DNA from: Phycisphaeraceae bacterium
GTDB taxonomy: Bacteria > Planctomycetota > Phycisphaerae > Phycisphaerales > UBA1924
Reading direction: 5' to 3'
Assembly (NCBI GenBank): GCA_020639195.1
Contig: JACKHB010000003.1
Span: 496,001 to 560,000 of the forward strand
Length of the DNA stretch: 64,000 nucleotides
Every line of letters begins with the position of its first letter. Within the stretch, counting starts at the first letter, position 1. The notes under the pieces are model-generated. The model had not been told where the DNA came from. It searched no databases and saw nothing but the letters and a program-made list of their open reading frames with translations. Made by a program: the position numbers and the translations under genes. This document shows, piece by piece, positions 14,887-23,661 of the stretch.

Positions 14887-16659
14887 TCAGGAGCCGGAGT
14901 TCCGGCGGGCGGCGATCGCCTCGAGAGAATCCAGCAGCTCGGTCAGCGTCAGAAGGGTCATCGCGCTCGCTTCCGGGGGCATGCGCTGATCCCACACCGC
15001 GGATCGAATGCCCCATCGCGCCCGGTCCGGCGCGGCGAACGCATGGCAGACCACGCCGTCCGCGGCGAGTTGGCGCAAGAACCGAACGGAGACGAGAAGG
15101 CGCGCCAACTCGTGCGGCACCTCGGATTCCGGTGTGAGCCGGGGATCTCCCAGCATCGAGGCCATCAGGGCCAGCGGTCGGGAAGTATGCCAACTCGGCA
15201 GGGGCGTGTTCGAGGCGGTGAAGACGATGCCACCGACCAGATCGAGGGCTCGTGGTCCGGTGTCGTTTGCCGTCAGCTGGTGGGTCCAGAGAACCTCACG
15301 TAACTGTCGCAGCCCCGCTCCGGATGGCACGACGCCGTCGTTCCCGCTCAGCGCCAGTTCGGCCCATCCGAGCCACGGCATCAGCGAGACGATGTGGCCG
15401 AGGTCGGTCGTTGTCATCAGGGTTCGCATGCGCTCCCTGATCGCATCGGTCTCGATCCCACCGACCGCCATCGCGCACACCGCGATCGATTCGACGGAGG
15501 GAGATACCTGATTCGGCGCGGAGAGAACGGCCCGCAGAGTCACGGCCGCGTCTCGTCGAAGACGCGTGAGGCGTTCAGATTCCGGTGGCGATGGATGCCA
15601 CGCGAGCGCCAGTTCGACCAGGGCCGCCAGCCCGGCGTCACCGGCGACAGGCTCCCGCTCGTTCAGGGCTGCAATGTTCTCGAGCAGAGCGCTGGCGGTC
15701 TCTTGGGCGACCCGGCCGGCCTCAGTCGCCCCGCCGTCCGACGCGGCGAACCGGGCCAGCGCAGCGCTCACGAGCGCCCGCTGCATCGCCGACGCCGGCC
15801 CCGAGTCCTCTCCGAGCACGGGGCGATACCCACCGGCGAGCTCCGCCCCAACGATCGTCCGCGAGGTCTGACCGATCAGATACGCCGCGATCCCCTCGGC
15901 GAACGCGCGAAGTTCGGCGCTGCGCAAGTCGCGCTGCTCAACGACTCGACCTCCCCGAGTGAGGAATTCGGGCGGACGCCCTGCGGTGAGTTGCTGAAGG
16001 TGACGCACCCGAAACCATGCGAAGGTGATTCCATGCCGCGTGCCCAACTCCCGCGGTGGGCGAAGCGCCAGCGACGGATCTCCAGAGAGCTCTGACAGCA
16101 CCGCGCGCATCGCCGATCCCGGTCCGATGCCGGCCCAGAGCATTGTTGTCGGGAACATCGCCTCGATCCGGCTCCCGGCGCGGACGCACACTCCATCCAG
16201 ACCCGGGCTGAGCGCGAGTGTGACGTCCTCCAGAGCGTCGGGCGACATCGGCGTCGTCTCGCCCGCGAACTCGATGCCGATAGTCATTCTTGATGCGTGC
16301 GCCCGCATCATGTCCTCAAAGAGGGCATCGCGGGCGACCGGCAGCCTCCGTTCGGCTTCCCGCATGGCACCTCGAAGCGCCGTGAAGATGGTGTCTGTGT
16401 CGCCCTGCATGCTCTGGCCTCGGCCCACGAGCGCTCCATCCAGCCTCAGAGTGATCTGTGCGCCGGCGATAGGAATACGGGTGGCGACGGGATGATCGGA
16501 CCACGCCAGCACACGGGACTCAACTTCAGCGAATACCTCGTAGCACGCGCTTGGAGTTGGCGGCTCGCCGTCCTCCGCGCCCGCCCGACAGGCAGCGAGT
16601 CCGAGAACGAGAGCGACCGCGAGAATCAACGAGAGATTCCTGTTGCGCTGCGACAACAC
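14887..16659 (-). CDS. Large hypothetical lipoprotein
   Basis: About 590 aa if translated from the GTG at 16659. The N-terminus VLSQRNRNLSLILAVALVLGLAAC is a lipoprotein signal with lipobox LAAC. The mature part is alanine/leucine/arginine-rich and mostly helical, with no motif I recognise. It includes segments such as AFAEGIAAYLIGQTSRTIVGAEL and a C-terminal block ending LLDSLEAIAARRNSGS. An ATG at 16839 would be in frame but would bury the signal 60 residues inside, so I reject it. No good ribosome-binding site marks the GTG; TTG 16656 is an alternative. Function is unknown. Confidence 0.6.
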   Translation of the reverse strand: MLSQRNRNLSLILAVALVLGLAACRAGAEDGEPPTPSACYEVFAEVESRVLAWSDHPVATRIPIAGAQITLRLDGALVGRGQSMQGDTDTIFTALRGAMREAERRLPVARDALFEDMMRAHASRMTIGIEFAGETTPMSPDALEDVTLALSPGLDGVCVRAGSRIEAMFPTTMLWAGIGPGSAMRAVLSELSGDPSLALRPPRELGTRHGITFAWFRVRHLQQLTAGRPPEFLTRGGRVVEQRDLRSAELRAFAEGIAAYLIGQTSRTIVGAELAGGYRPVLGEDSGPASAMQRALVSAALARFAASDGGATEAGRVAQETASALLENIAALNEREPVAGDAGLAALVELALAWHPSPPESERLTRLRRDAAVTLRAVLSAPNQVSPSVESIAVCAMAVGGIETDAIRERMRTLMTTTDLGHIVSLMPWLGWAELALSGNDGVVPSGAGLRQLREVLWTHQLTANDTGPRALDLVGGIVFTASNTPLPSWHTSRPLALMASMLGDPRLTPESEVPHELARLLVSVRFLRQLAADGVVCHAFAAPDRARWGIRSAVWDQRMPPEASAMTLLTLTELLDSLEAIAARRNSGS

Positions 16660-16801
16660 CCATTGTCTACGAGCCACACCGTGGTAGGCTTGTGACGGTC
16701 CGGATCTTCGCGCGACGGCGGGGGAACCGGGATTGGGCCCGACGGAGCGGGCTCGGCACGCCAGTTGAATGGAGTCGGCCAACCAAAGACGAGGGCGACT
16801 C

Positions 16802-16882
16802 ATGAGACATCTCCTGAATCTGACCGGCCATCGACGCAAGCTCGCGGTGCTCAGCCTGCTCAGCTTCCTGGCCCTCTGCTAG
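16802..16882 (+). CDS. Possible 26-aa signal-peptide-like small protein
   Basis: ATG with GAGGG eight bases upstream opens a 26-codon frame (MRHLLNLTGHRRKLAV..., ending LALC then stop). It has a basic N-terminus, one hydrophobic helix and a lipobox-like end whose Cys is the last residue. It could be a leader peptide, a small membrane protein or the truncated start of a lost lipoprotein. It precedes another lipoprotein gene by 67 bases. Chance occurrence is possible. Confidence 0.25.
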   Translation: MRHLLNLTGHRRKLAVLSLLSFLALC

Positions 16883-16949
16883 GTCCGAGTCGACAGGGTA
16901 GCGCCAAGCCGAGTTCACCCGGTCGTGCAGCGCCCCCATACACTTGCGC

Positions 16950-17459
16950 ATGATCCGATTCGTCGGCCTGTGCCTTGTCAGCCTCGGCGCCGCCTGTTCA
17001 TCAGCACCTCAGGCCGGTGAAATGGCGCCGGGCGACTTCTCGATCTCGGTCACCGTGACATCGCCCGAGCAGGACGCGGCGATCATCGAACGCCTCCCCC
17101 GGCACGTGAGGCCCGCCCGCTATGTGCTCGAGCCGGACTGGGTTCTCCGGGTCGGCGTTGGCCCCGGGGCACGACCCGAGTACTTTCCTCCTCGTCTCCG
17201 CCGCCTCGATCAGGCCGAGGTTGATCGAATCTGGAAGTTGATCCAGGCCAGCGGCATCCTTCGTGAGAGCCATCCCGGCGATATCCCCGGCGAGGAGACC
17301 TTCCGTCCGTTTTCGGGGGAGCCCGTGGCGGTCATCGAGGTCCGGCACGACGCACGAAGAGATGCGAGGGCGATCCGGCTGTCCGCTGGAGACGGCGATG
17401 CCGACGCCGCGAGCGCGATCGTCGATCATCTCGCCGACCTTGCCTGGATGCGGCCCTGA
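16950..17459 (+). CDS. Hypothetical lipoprotein
   Basis: A 169-aa protein starting MIRFVGLCLVSLGAACSSAP, a good lipoprotein signal with the modified Cys at position 16. The mature part begins with beta-rich segments (FSISVTVTSPEQDAAIIERL, RYVLEPDWVLRVGVG). An alpha/beta C-terminal half follows, with VAVIEVRHDARRDARAIRL and a final helix VDHLADLAWMRP. I recognise no family. A TTG six bases upstream is also in frame, but the ATG fits the signal better. It converges with the small lipoprotein gene that follows (14 bases). Confidence 0.65.
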   Translation: MIRFVGLCLVSLGAACSSAPQAGEMAPGDFSISVTVTSPEQDAAIIERLPRHVRPARYVLEPDWVLRVGVGPGARPEYFPPRLRRLDQAEVDRIWKLIQASGILRESHPGDIPGEETFRPFSGEPVAVIEVRHDARRDARAIRLSAGDGDADAASAIVDHLADLAWMRP

Positions 17460-17473
17460 CACAGCCGCTGAGC

Positions 17474-17716
17474 TCAGCGTCGGTCCGGGCGGTCGAGTGG
17501 GGACACCGCAGGGCGGAGCGATACCCCGCTTCGCGTTGATTCGAGCCACTTTCCTTTGGGCAGCGGTCGCCCCTTGATCGGCTCCATGGCGGACTGCTTA
17601 CCCTCGCCGAGAACGCTGCGATATCGAGACGTGCGCTTCTGCTCGACGCATCCGGCCATCAGCCCGACCAGGCAGCAGATCGCCAAGCACGCCGTCGCTT
17701 TGTCGGTTCGCGCCAT
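17474..17716 (-). CDS. Small hypothetical lipoprotein
   Basis: An 80-aa protein: MARTDKATACLAICCLVGLMAGC is a lipoprotein signal with lipobox MAGC, followed by a short basic, disordered-looking tail. No family is recognised. Its ATG shares one base with the stop of the SDR gene (TGATG), so it is the second gene of a two-gene operon and is probably translated by re-initiation. That tight coupling is the main evidence that it is real. Confidence 0.6.
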   Translation of the reverse strand: MARTDKATACLAICCLVGLMAGCVEQKRTSRYRSVLGEGKQSAMEPIKGRPLPKGKWLESTRSGVSLRPAVSPLDRPDRR

Positions 17717-18495
17717 CAGGGATACTCCTGCCGCGTCGGACGGATGACCACATCGTTGACATGCACGTGCGCGGGCCGCGAAACGACAAACGCGACCAGT
17801 CCGGCAACGTCTTCTGGATCAAGTACCGGTCCGATCCGCTCCATGAACCCACCGAATCCCACGGGGTCGTACCCCGCGATCTCCTGGAACTCGCTCCGGA
17901 CGACTCCCGGGGCGATCAGAGTGACGCGGATTGCGTGCGGAGCAAGCTCTCGCCTCAGGGCCTCGGCCAGGGAATTCACTGCAAACTTGGTCGAGCCGTA
18001 CATCGAACTGAACGGCGAGATGTGGCGACCGACATTCGACCCGATCACGACGATGTCTCTCGGGGACCGCAGCCACGAGTCCCCCTCCTCGGGATCGGGT
18101 CCACGCTCTCGCATTCTGGCCGCGGCCCGCCTCATGAGAAGCGCCGCGCCGACGAGATTCGTTCGAATCATCTCGTCCCAGTGCGCGACATCCGACGAGG
18201 TCACAGATCCCGCGAGGCCCCGACCCGCGTTGACGATGATCAGATCCGCCTCGCGCTCGAATCGTTCTCTGGCCGCATCGAGCATCGCCTCGACGGTCGT
18301 TTGCGATGACGCGTCTCCGGGGACGACCGCCACCCGATCTCCGCCCATCGATTCCGCCAACGACTCGAGCCGGTCGCCACGTCGCGCGTTGATCACGAGC
18401 CTCGCGCCTCTGACGTGGAGCTCGCGCGCAATCGCCAGCCCGATGCCGGCACTTGCGCCCGAGACGACGGCGATCCGCCCGGAGAGTTCTCCCAT
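17716..18495 (-). CDS. Short-chain dehydrogenase/reductase (SDR)
   Basis: A 259-aa Rossmann-fold oxidoreductase of the classical SDR type. The cofactor motif is GASAGIGLAIA (about 12-22). NARRGD after beta-2 suggests NADP(H). NAGRGLAG is the NAG motif, and the catalytic residues are in SNVGRHISPFSSMYGSTKFAV (Ser, Tyr-x3-Lys). PGVVRSEF follows in the usual place. The substrate cannot be predicted. I chose the ATG at 18495, preceded by GGGAGGT; the longer open frame upstream lacks family similarity. It is divergent from pheT, with 58 bases between starts. Confidence 0.9.
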   Translation of the reverse strand: MGELSGRIAVVSGASAGIGLAIARELHVRGARLVINARRGDRLESLAESMGGDRVAVVPGDASSQTTVEAMLDAARERFEREADLIIVNAGRGLAGSVTSSDVAHWDEMIRTNLVGAALLMRRAAARMRERGPDPEEGDSWLRSPRDIVVIGSNVGRHISPFSSMYGSTKFAVNSLAEALRRELAPHAIRVTLIAPGVVRSEFQEIAGYDPVGFGGFMERIGPVLDPEDVAGLVAFVVSRPAHVHVNDVVIRPTRQEYP

Positions 18496-18553
18496 GCCCA
18501 CCTCCCGTGTGAGGAATCGTACGGGCTGTCGCCGGACCCTACTCTTCCCGGCC

Positions 18554-20659
18554 ATGAACATCTCTCTTCGATGGATCAACGACCTGCTCTCGCCGGGCAA
18601 CGTGACGCCCGACGAGTTGGAGCACGTGCTCACCGGCGCTGGGTTCCCTCTGGAGTCCGCGGAGTCATTGCCCGACGGCGACACCCTGTTCGACGTCGAG
18701 ATCACCTCCAATCGGGGCGATTGCTTCAGCCACCTGGGGTTGGCGCGAGAGATCGCGGCATCCACCATGGCGAGCGAAGCACGGGTCCTCAAGCCGATCT
18801 CCCAGCAGGCTTCGCCGAGAGTGGCACGTGACGCCTTCCCGTGGTCGCTCGAGAACCGGGTGCCCCAATTGTGCCCCCGGTTTACCGCGCAGATCATCCG
18901 GGGAGTCACAGTCGGCCCCAGCCCACGCTGGCTCGTCGAACGCCTCGAAGCCGTGGGTCAGCGATCCATCAACAACGTCGTGGACGTGACCAACTTCTTG
19001 CTCCTCGGGCTTGGTCAGCCGGCGCACGTCTTCGACCTCGACACGCTCGCGGGACAGCGACTCGTGATTCGGCACGCGAACGAGGGTGAGCCGCTCACAA
19101 CGCTCGACGGAGAGCGGCGAAAGCTCAAGTCTTGCGAATTGGTCGTCGCCGATGGCACACGCGCCCAGTCGCTCGCCGGTGTCATTGGCGGGCTTGACTC
19201 GGCCGTTACGGCCTCGACGCGCAACGTCGTGCTGGAACTCGCGTGCTGGGATCCGGTCACCATCCGAGCGGTCGCCCGCCGATTGAACATTCGTACCGAC
19301 AGCTCGGTGCGGTTCGAACGTGGAGTCGATCCTCGCACCATCGACGAGCCCGCCATCGCGGGCGCCGCGATGATCGCCCAGCTCACGGGTGGCGAGTGTC
19401 TGGACGTGTGGCTCGATCAGGGGCGACCATCCGAGCCCCTGCGCGTCGTTTCGCTCCGCCCGTCCCGGTGCGCCCGGATCCTCGGCTACCAGATCGACTC
19501 GATGGAGTGTGCGGGGCTGCTTGTCCGCCTGGGGATTGCCGTTGCCCATTCCTTCGAAGATCGGATCGATTGCACGATTCCTGCCGCAAGGGGCGATCTC
19601 GAACGCGAAATCGACCTGATCGAGGAGGTGGGGCGTGTCAAGGGCCTTGATGCAGTCCCGGTCCACGAACGCGTGAGCACGCGCATCGCCTCCCCGCAGT
19701 CCTCCGAGCGAGCGCGCGCGCTGGCGTCCAGCCTGCTCACGGGCCTCGGATTCTACGAGGCGGTGACGTTCAGTTTCACATCGCCCGGAAGAGCCACCGC
19801 ATTCCTGCCCGCACGCGCCGAAGTCATCGCCGTTGATGATCAGCGTCGCAAGGAAGAGCCGTCACTTCGGCCCAGTGTGATCATCGGGTTGCTCGCCTGC
19901 CGCCGTGCGAATCAGGATGCCCAGGCTCGCCAGCCCGGGGGTGTTCGCCTCTTCGAGCGGGCGCCGACCTACTGGGAGGACGCCCGTGCGGGTGGATCGG
20001 TGGAGGGCCGCCGGCTCGCCCTCCTGGCCGACGTGGATGGTTCGGGCTCGAAGCGATCACTGGAGGACCGCCAGCGCGCGGTCCGGGTGATCCGGGGCGC
20101 GGTCGAGTGCCTGCTTCGAAACCTCGGAGGCGATGGCGTGAGCCTCGAGGTAGAGCCGTGCGACCCACCGGCCCCGGCGTGGCGGGTCGGTGCGACGGCG
20201 CGCGTCTATGCGACGTGTGCGACGACGAAGGTGCCCCTCGGAGTGATGGGAGAGATCGCGCCCGAGACTCTCGCGCAGTACGACATCTCCGTGCCCCAGG
20301 CCGCCGCGGAACTCGACGCCGATGCACTCGAAGGGCTATTTCCCCCCGCGCCCGGTCTCATCGACCTGCCGACGTTTCCACCCATCGAGCGGGACCTGTC
20401 GCTGTTGCTCGCAGAGTCGACGCCGTGGGCCGACGTCATCCGACGAATCGAAGACGCCGGGGGTACCCGTCTGGAACGGACGGACCACGTCACGACATAT
20501 CGCGGCAAGCAAGTGCCAGCGGGTCGAAAGTCAGTCACCGTACGGTTGACGTTCAGGGATCGCGATCGGACGCTTCGCCACGAAGAGGTGGACGAGCAGG
20601 TTGCGCGGGTCGTGGAAGCGCTCCGCTCGGGACTCGGCGCGGAGATCCGCGTCACCTGA
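18554..20659 (+). CDS. pheT: Phenylalanine-tRNA ligase beta subunit lacking the tRNA-binding OB domain
   Basis: A 701-aa beta subunit of the alpha2beta2 synthetase that charges tRNA-Phe. MNISLRWINDLL begins the B1 domain, which runs straight into DVEITSNRGDCFSHLGLAREIAA. The roughly 110-residue EMAP-II-like OB insertion of E. coli PheT (795 aa) is absent. The B3/B4 core (NVVDVTNFLLLGLGQPAHVFDLD), B5 (RVVSLRPSRCARILG), the class II-like core and a complete C-terminal FDX-ACB anticodon-binding domain (LPTFPPIERDLSLLL to the end) follow. pheS is not in the window. Shorter PheT proteins exist in other lineages, so this is probably functional. Confidence 0.92.
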   Translation: MNISLRWINDLLSPGNVTPDELEHVLTGAGFPLESAESLPDGDTLFDVEITSNRGDCFSHLGLAREIAASTMASEARVLKPISQQASPRVARDAFPWSLENRVPQLCPRFTAQIIRGVTVGPSPRWLVERLEAVGQRSINNVVDVTNFLLLGLGQPAHVFDLDTLAGQRLVIRHANEGEPLTTLDGERRKLKSCELVVADGTRAQSLAGVIGGLDSAVTASTRNVVLELACWDPVTIRAVARRLNIRTDSSVRFERGVDPRTIDEPAIAGAAMIAQLTGGECLDVWLDQGRPSEPLRVVSLRPSRCARILGYQIDSMECAGLLVRLGIAVAHSFEDRIDCTIPAARGDLEREIDLIEEVGRVKGLDAVPVHERVSTRIASPQSSERARALASSLLTGLGFYEAVTFSFTSPGRATAFLPARAEVIAVDDQRRKEEPSLRPSVIIGLLACRRANQDAQARQPGGVRLFERAPTYWEDARAGGSVEGRRLALLADVDGSGSKRSLEDRQRAVRVIRGAVECLLRNLGGDGVSLEVEPCDPPAPAWRVGATARVYATCATTKVPLGVMGEIAPETLAQYDISVPQAAAELDADALEGLFPPAPGLIDLPTFPPIERDLSLLLAESTPWADVIRRIEDAGGTRLERTDHVTTYRGKQVPAGRKSVTVRLTFRDRDRTLRHEEVDEQVARVVEALRSGLGAEIRVT

Positions 20660-20751
20660 TCATCCTCCGGCCAAATCACCAACGATCAACGGTCAGGCAT
20701 CCCGCGTATGATGCGAATCGCCGCGGCAAACCGCGGGGGAATGGAGGCCAG

Positions 20752-21717
20752 ATGCCCAGCCCAACGACCGCAACGAGTGCGCCCGTGACCCAGGGAGTCG
20801 TTCAGGTGCAGAATCACGACCGTCCGATCGTCTACGTCAACGGCCGGATGCTGCCCAAGAGCCAGGCAAGCGTCAATGTGTTCGACCACGGCCTCCTCTA
20901 CGGAGATGGAGTGTTCGAGGGCATCCGTGTCTACAACCGGCGGATCTTCAAGCTCAAGCAGCACATGGACCGCATCTGGGCCTCGGCCGAGTCCATCAAG
21001 CTCAAGATCCACATCTCGCGCGATGAGATGATCAAGCTCCAGCGCGACTGCATCGAAGCCAACGATCTCGACAACGGGTACATCCGCCTGCTCGTGACGC
21101 GGGGCGTCGGCCACCTCGGCCTCAACCCGTACTCGTGTCCCACTCCCGGCATCATCTGCATCGCCGACCAGATCCGCCTCTACCCGCAGGAGCTCTACGA
21201 GCAGGGCATGAAGGTAGTAGTCGCCGAGCGCCGGCGCGTTCCGGTCGAGTGCCTCGACCCGCGCATCAAGAGCCTCAACTATCTCAACAACATCCTCGCC
21301 AAGACGGAGGCACTCGACATCGGCCTGTATGAGGTCGTCATGCTCAACATGGAGGACGACGTCTGCGAAGGCTCGGGCGACAACATCTTCATCGTCAAGA
21401 ACGGCACGGTCTTCACCGCGCCGACCGACGCCAGCCTGCTCGAGGGAGTGACCCGCAAGTTTGTGCTCAGCGAACTCTGCCCAATGCTCGGGATCAAGTC
21501 CGTCGAGCGCCGCTACAAGCTGGATGACCTGCTCGACGCCGACGAGGTGTTCCTGACCGGAACGGCCGCGGAGATCATCGGGGTCACCGAGGTCCAGGAA
21601 CGAGCGAGCAAGGGAGGCGGCGTCACCCGCATCTCGCAGGGCGAGGGACCGATCACCAACAAGCTGCGCATGAAGTTCCGCGAGATCGTGTCGTCGGTGA
21701 ATGTGCCGGAGGAGTAG
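20752..21717 (+). CDS. ilvE: Branched-chain amino acid aminotransferase
   Basis: A 321-aa fold-type IV PLP enzyme that transaminates valine, leucine and isoleucine. Features: YVNGRMLPKSQASVNVFDHGLLYGDGVFEGIRVY, a helical small domain, the PLP lysine in PRIKSLNYLNNILAK, and VCEGSGDNIFIVKNGTVFTAP followed by LLEGVTRKFVLSL-type helix and VFLTGTAAEIIGV. The ATG at 20752 has GGAGG four bases before it and gives a 15-20 residue leader before the conserved region. D-amino acid transaminases and ADC lyases share the fold, but length and motifs favour IlvE. It ends four bases from the stop of the convergent DUF58 gene. Confidence 0.9.
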   Translation: MPSPTTATSAPVTQGVVQVQNHDRPIVYVNGRMLPKSQASVNVFDHGLLYGDGVFEGIRVYNRRIFKLKQHMDRIWASAESIKLKIHISRDEMIKLQRDCIEANDLDNGYIRLLVTRGVGHLGLNPYSCPTPGIICIADQIRLYPQELYEQGMKVVVAERRRVPVECLDPRIKSLNYLNNILAKTEALDIGLYEVVMLNMEDDVCEGSGDNIFIVKNGTVFTAPTDASLLEGVTRKFVLSELCPMLGIKSVERRYKLDDLLDADEVFLTGTAAEIIGVTEVQERASKGGGVTRISQGEGPITNKLRMKFREIVSSVNVPEE

Positions 21718-21721
21718 GCCT

Positions 21722-22705
21722 CTACCCCAGCAACCCCCTCCCCCTCAGCCGATCCAGCAGCAACTCCTCCAGGTCCGCATCGCTGGTCAGCAGCAGGTGC
21801 TGGATCCCTCGCGCCTGGCATGCCCGCTCCAGCCCCGCGACGTACCCCTCCAGCCGTTCGCGGTAGCGCTTGATTAGCGCGCCCGACACCGTCACCTCCG
21901 CCGACTCGGCCGTCTCGCTGTCGGTCAGGCGAAGGTCGCCTACCAGGGTCGTCCCGGTCGGGTCCGCCTCCTCGCGGCTGAGCACCTGCACCGCGTACGT
22001 GTCGAACGAGGCCCCCGCCACGGTCGCGGCGAGGTAGTTGAGCCCGCCCACGTATCCCTCGCGGAACATGAAGTCCGACACGACAACGAGCACGCCCTTG
22101 CTGCTGCGCGCGTGCGCCAGCCGGCGCGCGACGTCGGTGAAGTCCACCGGCTCCGGGCGCACGGCCTCCACCGGCCGGGCCAGCCCATCGAGCAGGAACC
22201 GGCCCAGCCGCTCGACCTCGCGCCGGCCACGCATCGGCGCCAGCCGTACGAACGGGGAAGAGCCCGCTCGTCCGAAGTACATGGCGCTCACGCGATTCTG
22301 GTTGACCAGCCCGATGTAGCCAAGCGCCAGGGCGAGTCTGGCCGCGAACACCCGCTTGCGGGGCTCGCCAAAGTCCATTGACTCCGACAGGTCGATCGCC
22401 AGGTGCAGCGACAGGTCCTCCTCCTCGCGGAAGATCTTGAGGAAGAACCGCTCCAGCCGCGCGTACACGTTCCAGTCGATGTGGCGCAGATCGTCTCCGG
22501 CGACATATGGCCGGTAGTCGTCGAATTCGACGGACTGTCCCCGCCGCTTGGACCGCCGTTCTCCGGGGAGTTTTCCCGCGAACATCTTGCGACTCAGGAT
22601 GTCGAGCGAATCCAGGCGCCGAAGGAGCCCCGGCCCGAGCAGTTCACCCACGCTCTTCGGGACGTCCGATGCGGCGGGAACTCCGGCGTGAGAGGTGTCT
22701 GGCAT
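21722..22705 (-). CDS. DUF58 (vWA-like) protein
   Basis: A 327-aa cytoplasmic protein. The DUF58 signature is present: GERRSKRRGQSVEFDDYRPYVAGDDLRHIDWNVYARLERFFLKIF. A von Willebrand A-like domain follows with a MIDAS-type DLSESMDFG and later VVVSDFMF. Such proteins usually pair with MoxR AAA ATPases and act in metal insertion or envelope stress. No moxR lies in this window. The ATG at 22705 is favoured over 22732 by the compact divergent spacing with the next gene. Confidence 0.85.
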   Translation of the reverse strand: MPDTSHAGVPAASDVPKSVGELLGPGLLRRLDSLDILSRKMFAGKLPGERRSKRRGQSVEFDDYRPYVAGDDLRHIDWNVYARLERFFLKIFREEEDLSLHLAIDLSESMDFGEPRKRVFAARLALALGYIGLVNQNRVSAMYFGRAGSSPFVRLAPMRGRREVERLGRFLLDGLARPVEAVRPEPVDFTDVARRLAHARSSKGVLVVVSDFMFREGYVGGLNYLAATVAGASFDTYAVQVLSREEADPTGTTLVGDLRLTDSETAESAEVTVSGALIKRYRERLEGYVAGLERACQARGIQHLLLTSDADLEELLLDRLRGRGLLG

Positions 22706-22798
22706 GCGGCGATCCGGTACATCCCAGAGCAAAGTCCAAGAGCGACCTCGGGTTGAATGATAGAGTCACGCGACCACGAGACCCGACTGGAGACCGCC

Positions 22799-23629
22799 AT
22801 GCGCCCGCACGCCATCCTGCCGAGATGCTTGTCCACGATCCTTTGTCTGATGGTGTGTCTATCCGCGTCGACCGCCAGGGCTCAGGACGACGTTGTGGCC
22901 GAACTCAACGCCGCAAGGCGAGAGATCGCCTCGCTCCGGGAGCAGCTCGCAGCGAAGGAGCGTGAAGTTACGCAGCTCCGCGCCGAACGCGAGGCCTTGG
23001 TGGCTCAATTGACCGACGCCCGCCGTCGGCTCGCCAGCGGAGGGGATTCGTCGGAGCCCTCTCCCCCGGGAAGCTTGGAGCGGCGCGCCCCCGCCCCGGA
23101 CGATCCGTTCGCGTCGCCAGAATCTATGTTCCACGAACTCCGGAAGCGCTTCGAGGCCGACTTGGCCGGATACCCCGACGAGCAGAGCGCGCCGGGTATC
23201 GGCCGGTTCAAAATGGCGGTTCAGGCGTGGTGCCGCCGCATGAATCGTGAACTGGCCCAGCGCGCGACATGGCTCGTCGAGCCCAAGGACTACACCGAGC
23301 TCGACGCTCGCAGGACCGAGGTCACCATGCGCATCGTCGACGAGGCGACGGGCCTTCCCATCGGCGATCCGTTCCGGGCCGTGCTCAGCAAGATCATCGC
23401 CGACCGCATGCAGCGCTCCGCCGATGAAGCGCCCATGTGGCGGGCCACCGTCAACGTGCAGGCCGCCCCTATCTACCGCCCGGAACACGCCGATGCGGGC
23501 ACGTTCGACTCCCTCCTCTTGATCGGCCCGTACGCGGAATTCGCCATCGAGACCGATTTTCGCGAAATCAGTCCCGTGCGCGATCGGCCCGGTCCGCGTC
23601 CACCACCTGCCACCGGCGGCCCCGGCTGA
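22799..23629 (+). CDS. Secreted coiled-coil protein, unknown function
   Basis: A 276-aa protein with a signal peptide (MRPHAILPRCLSTILCLMVCLSASTARA). Residues 30-75 are a strongly predicted coiled coil (ELNAARREIASLREQLAAKEREVTQL, heptad pattern). A Ser/Pro-rich linker to about 110 precedes a folded C-terminal domain with a basic helix (FKMAVQAWCRRMNRELA) and several beta strands (DARRTEVTMRIVDE, MWRATVNVQAAPIY). I recognise no family. GGAGA precedes the ATG at 22799. It is divergent from the DUF58 gene. Confidence 0.65.
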   Translation: MRPHAILPRCLSTILCLMVCLSASTARAQDDVVAELNAARREIASLREQLAAKEREVTQLRAEREALVAQLTDARRRLASGGDSSEPSPPGSLERRAPAPDDPFASPESMFHELRKRFEADLAGYPDEQSAPGIGRFKMAVQAWCRRMNRELAQRATWLVEPKDYTELDARRTEVTMRIVDEATGLPIGDPFRAVLSKIIADRMQRSADEAPMWRATVNVQAAPIYRPEHADAGTFDSLLLIGPYAEFAIETDFREISPVRDRPGPRPPPATGGPG

Positions 23630-23661
23630 GGAGGTCCCGCGGCAGATCGGGTCGCTCTGGC

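Noticed and set aside
14887..16839. Longer form of the large lipoprotein starting at 16839
   Set aside because: It places the lipoprotein signal about 60 residues inside the protein, and the added sequence has no protein-like character.
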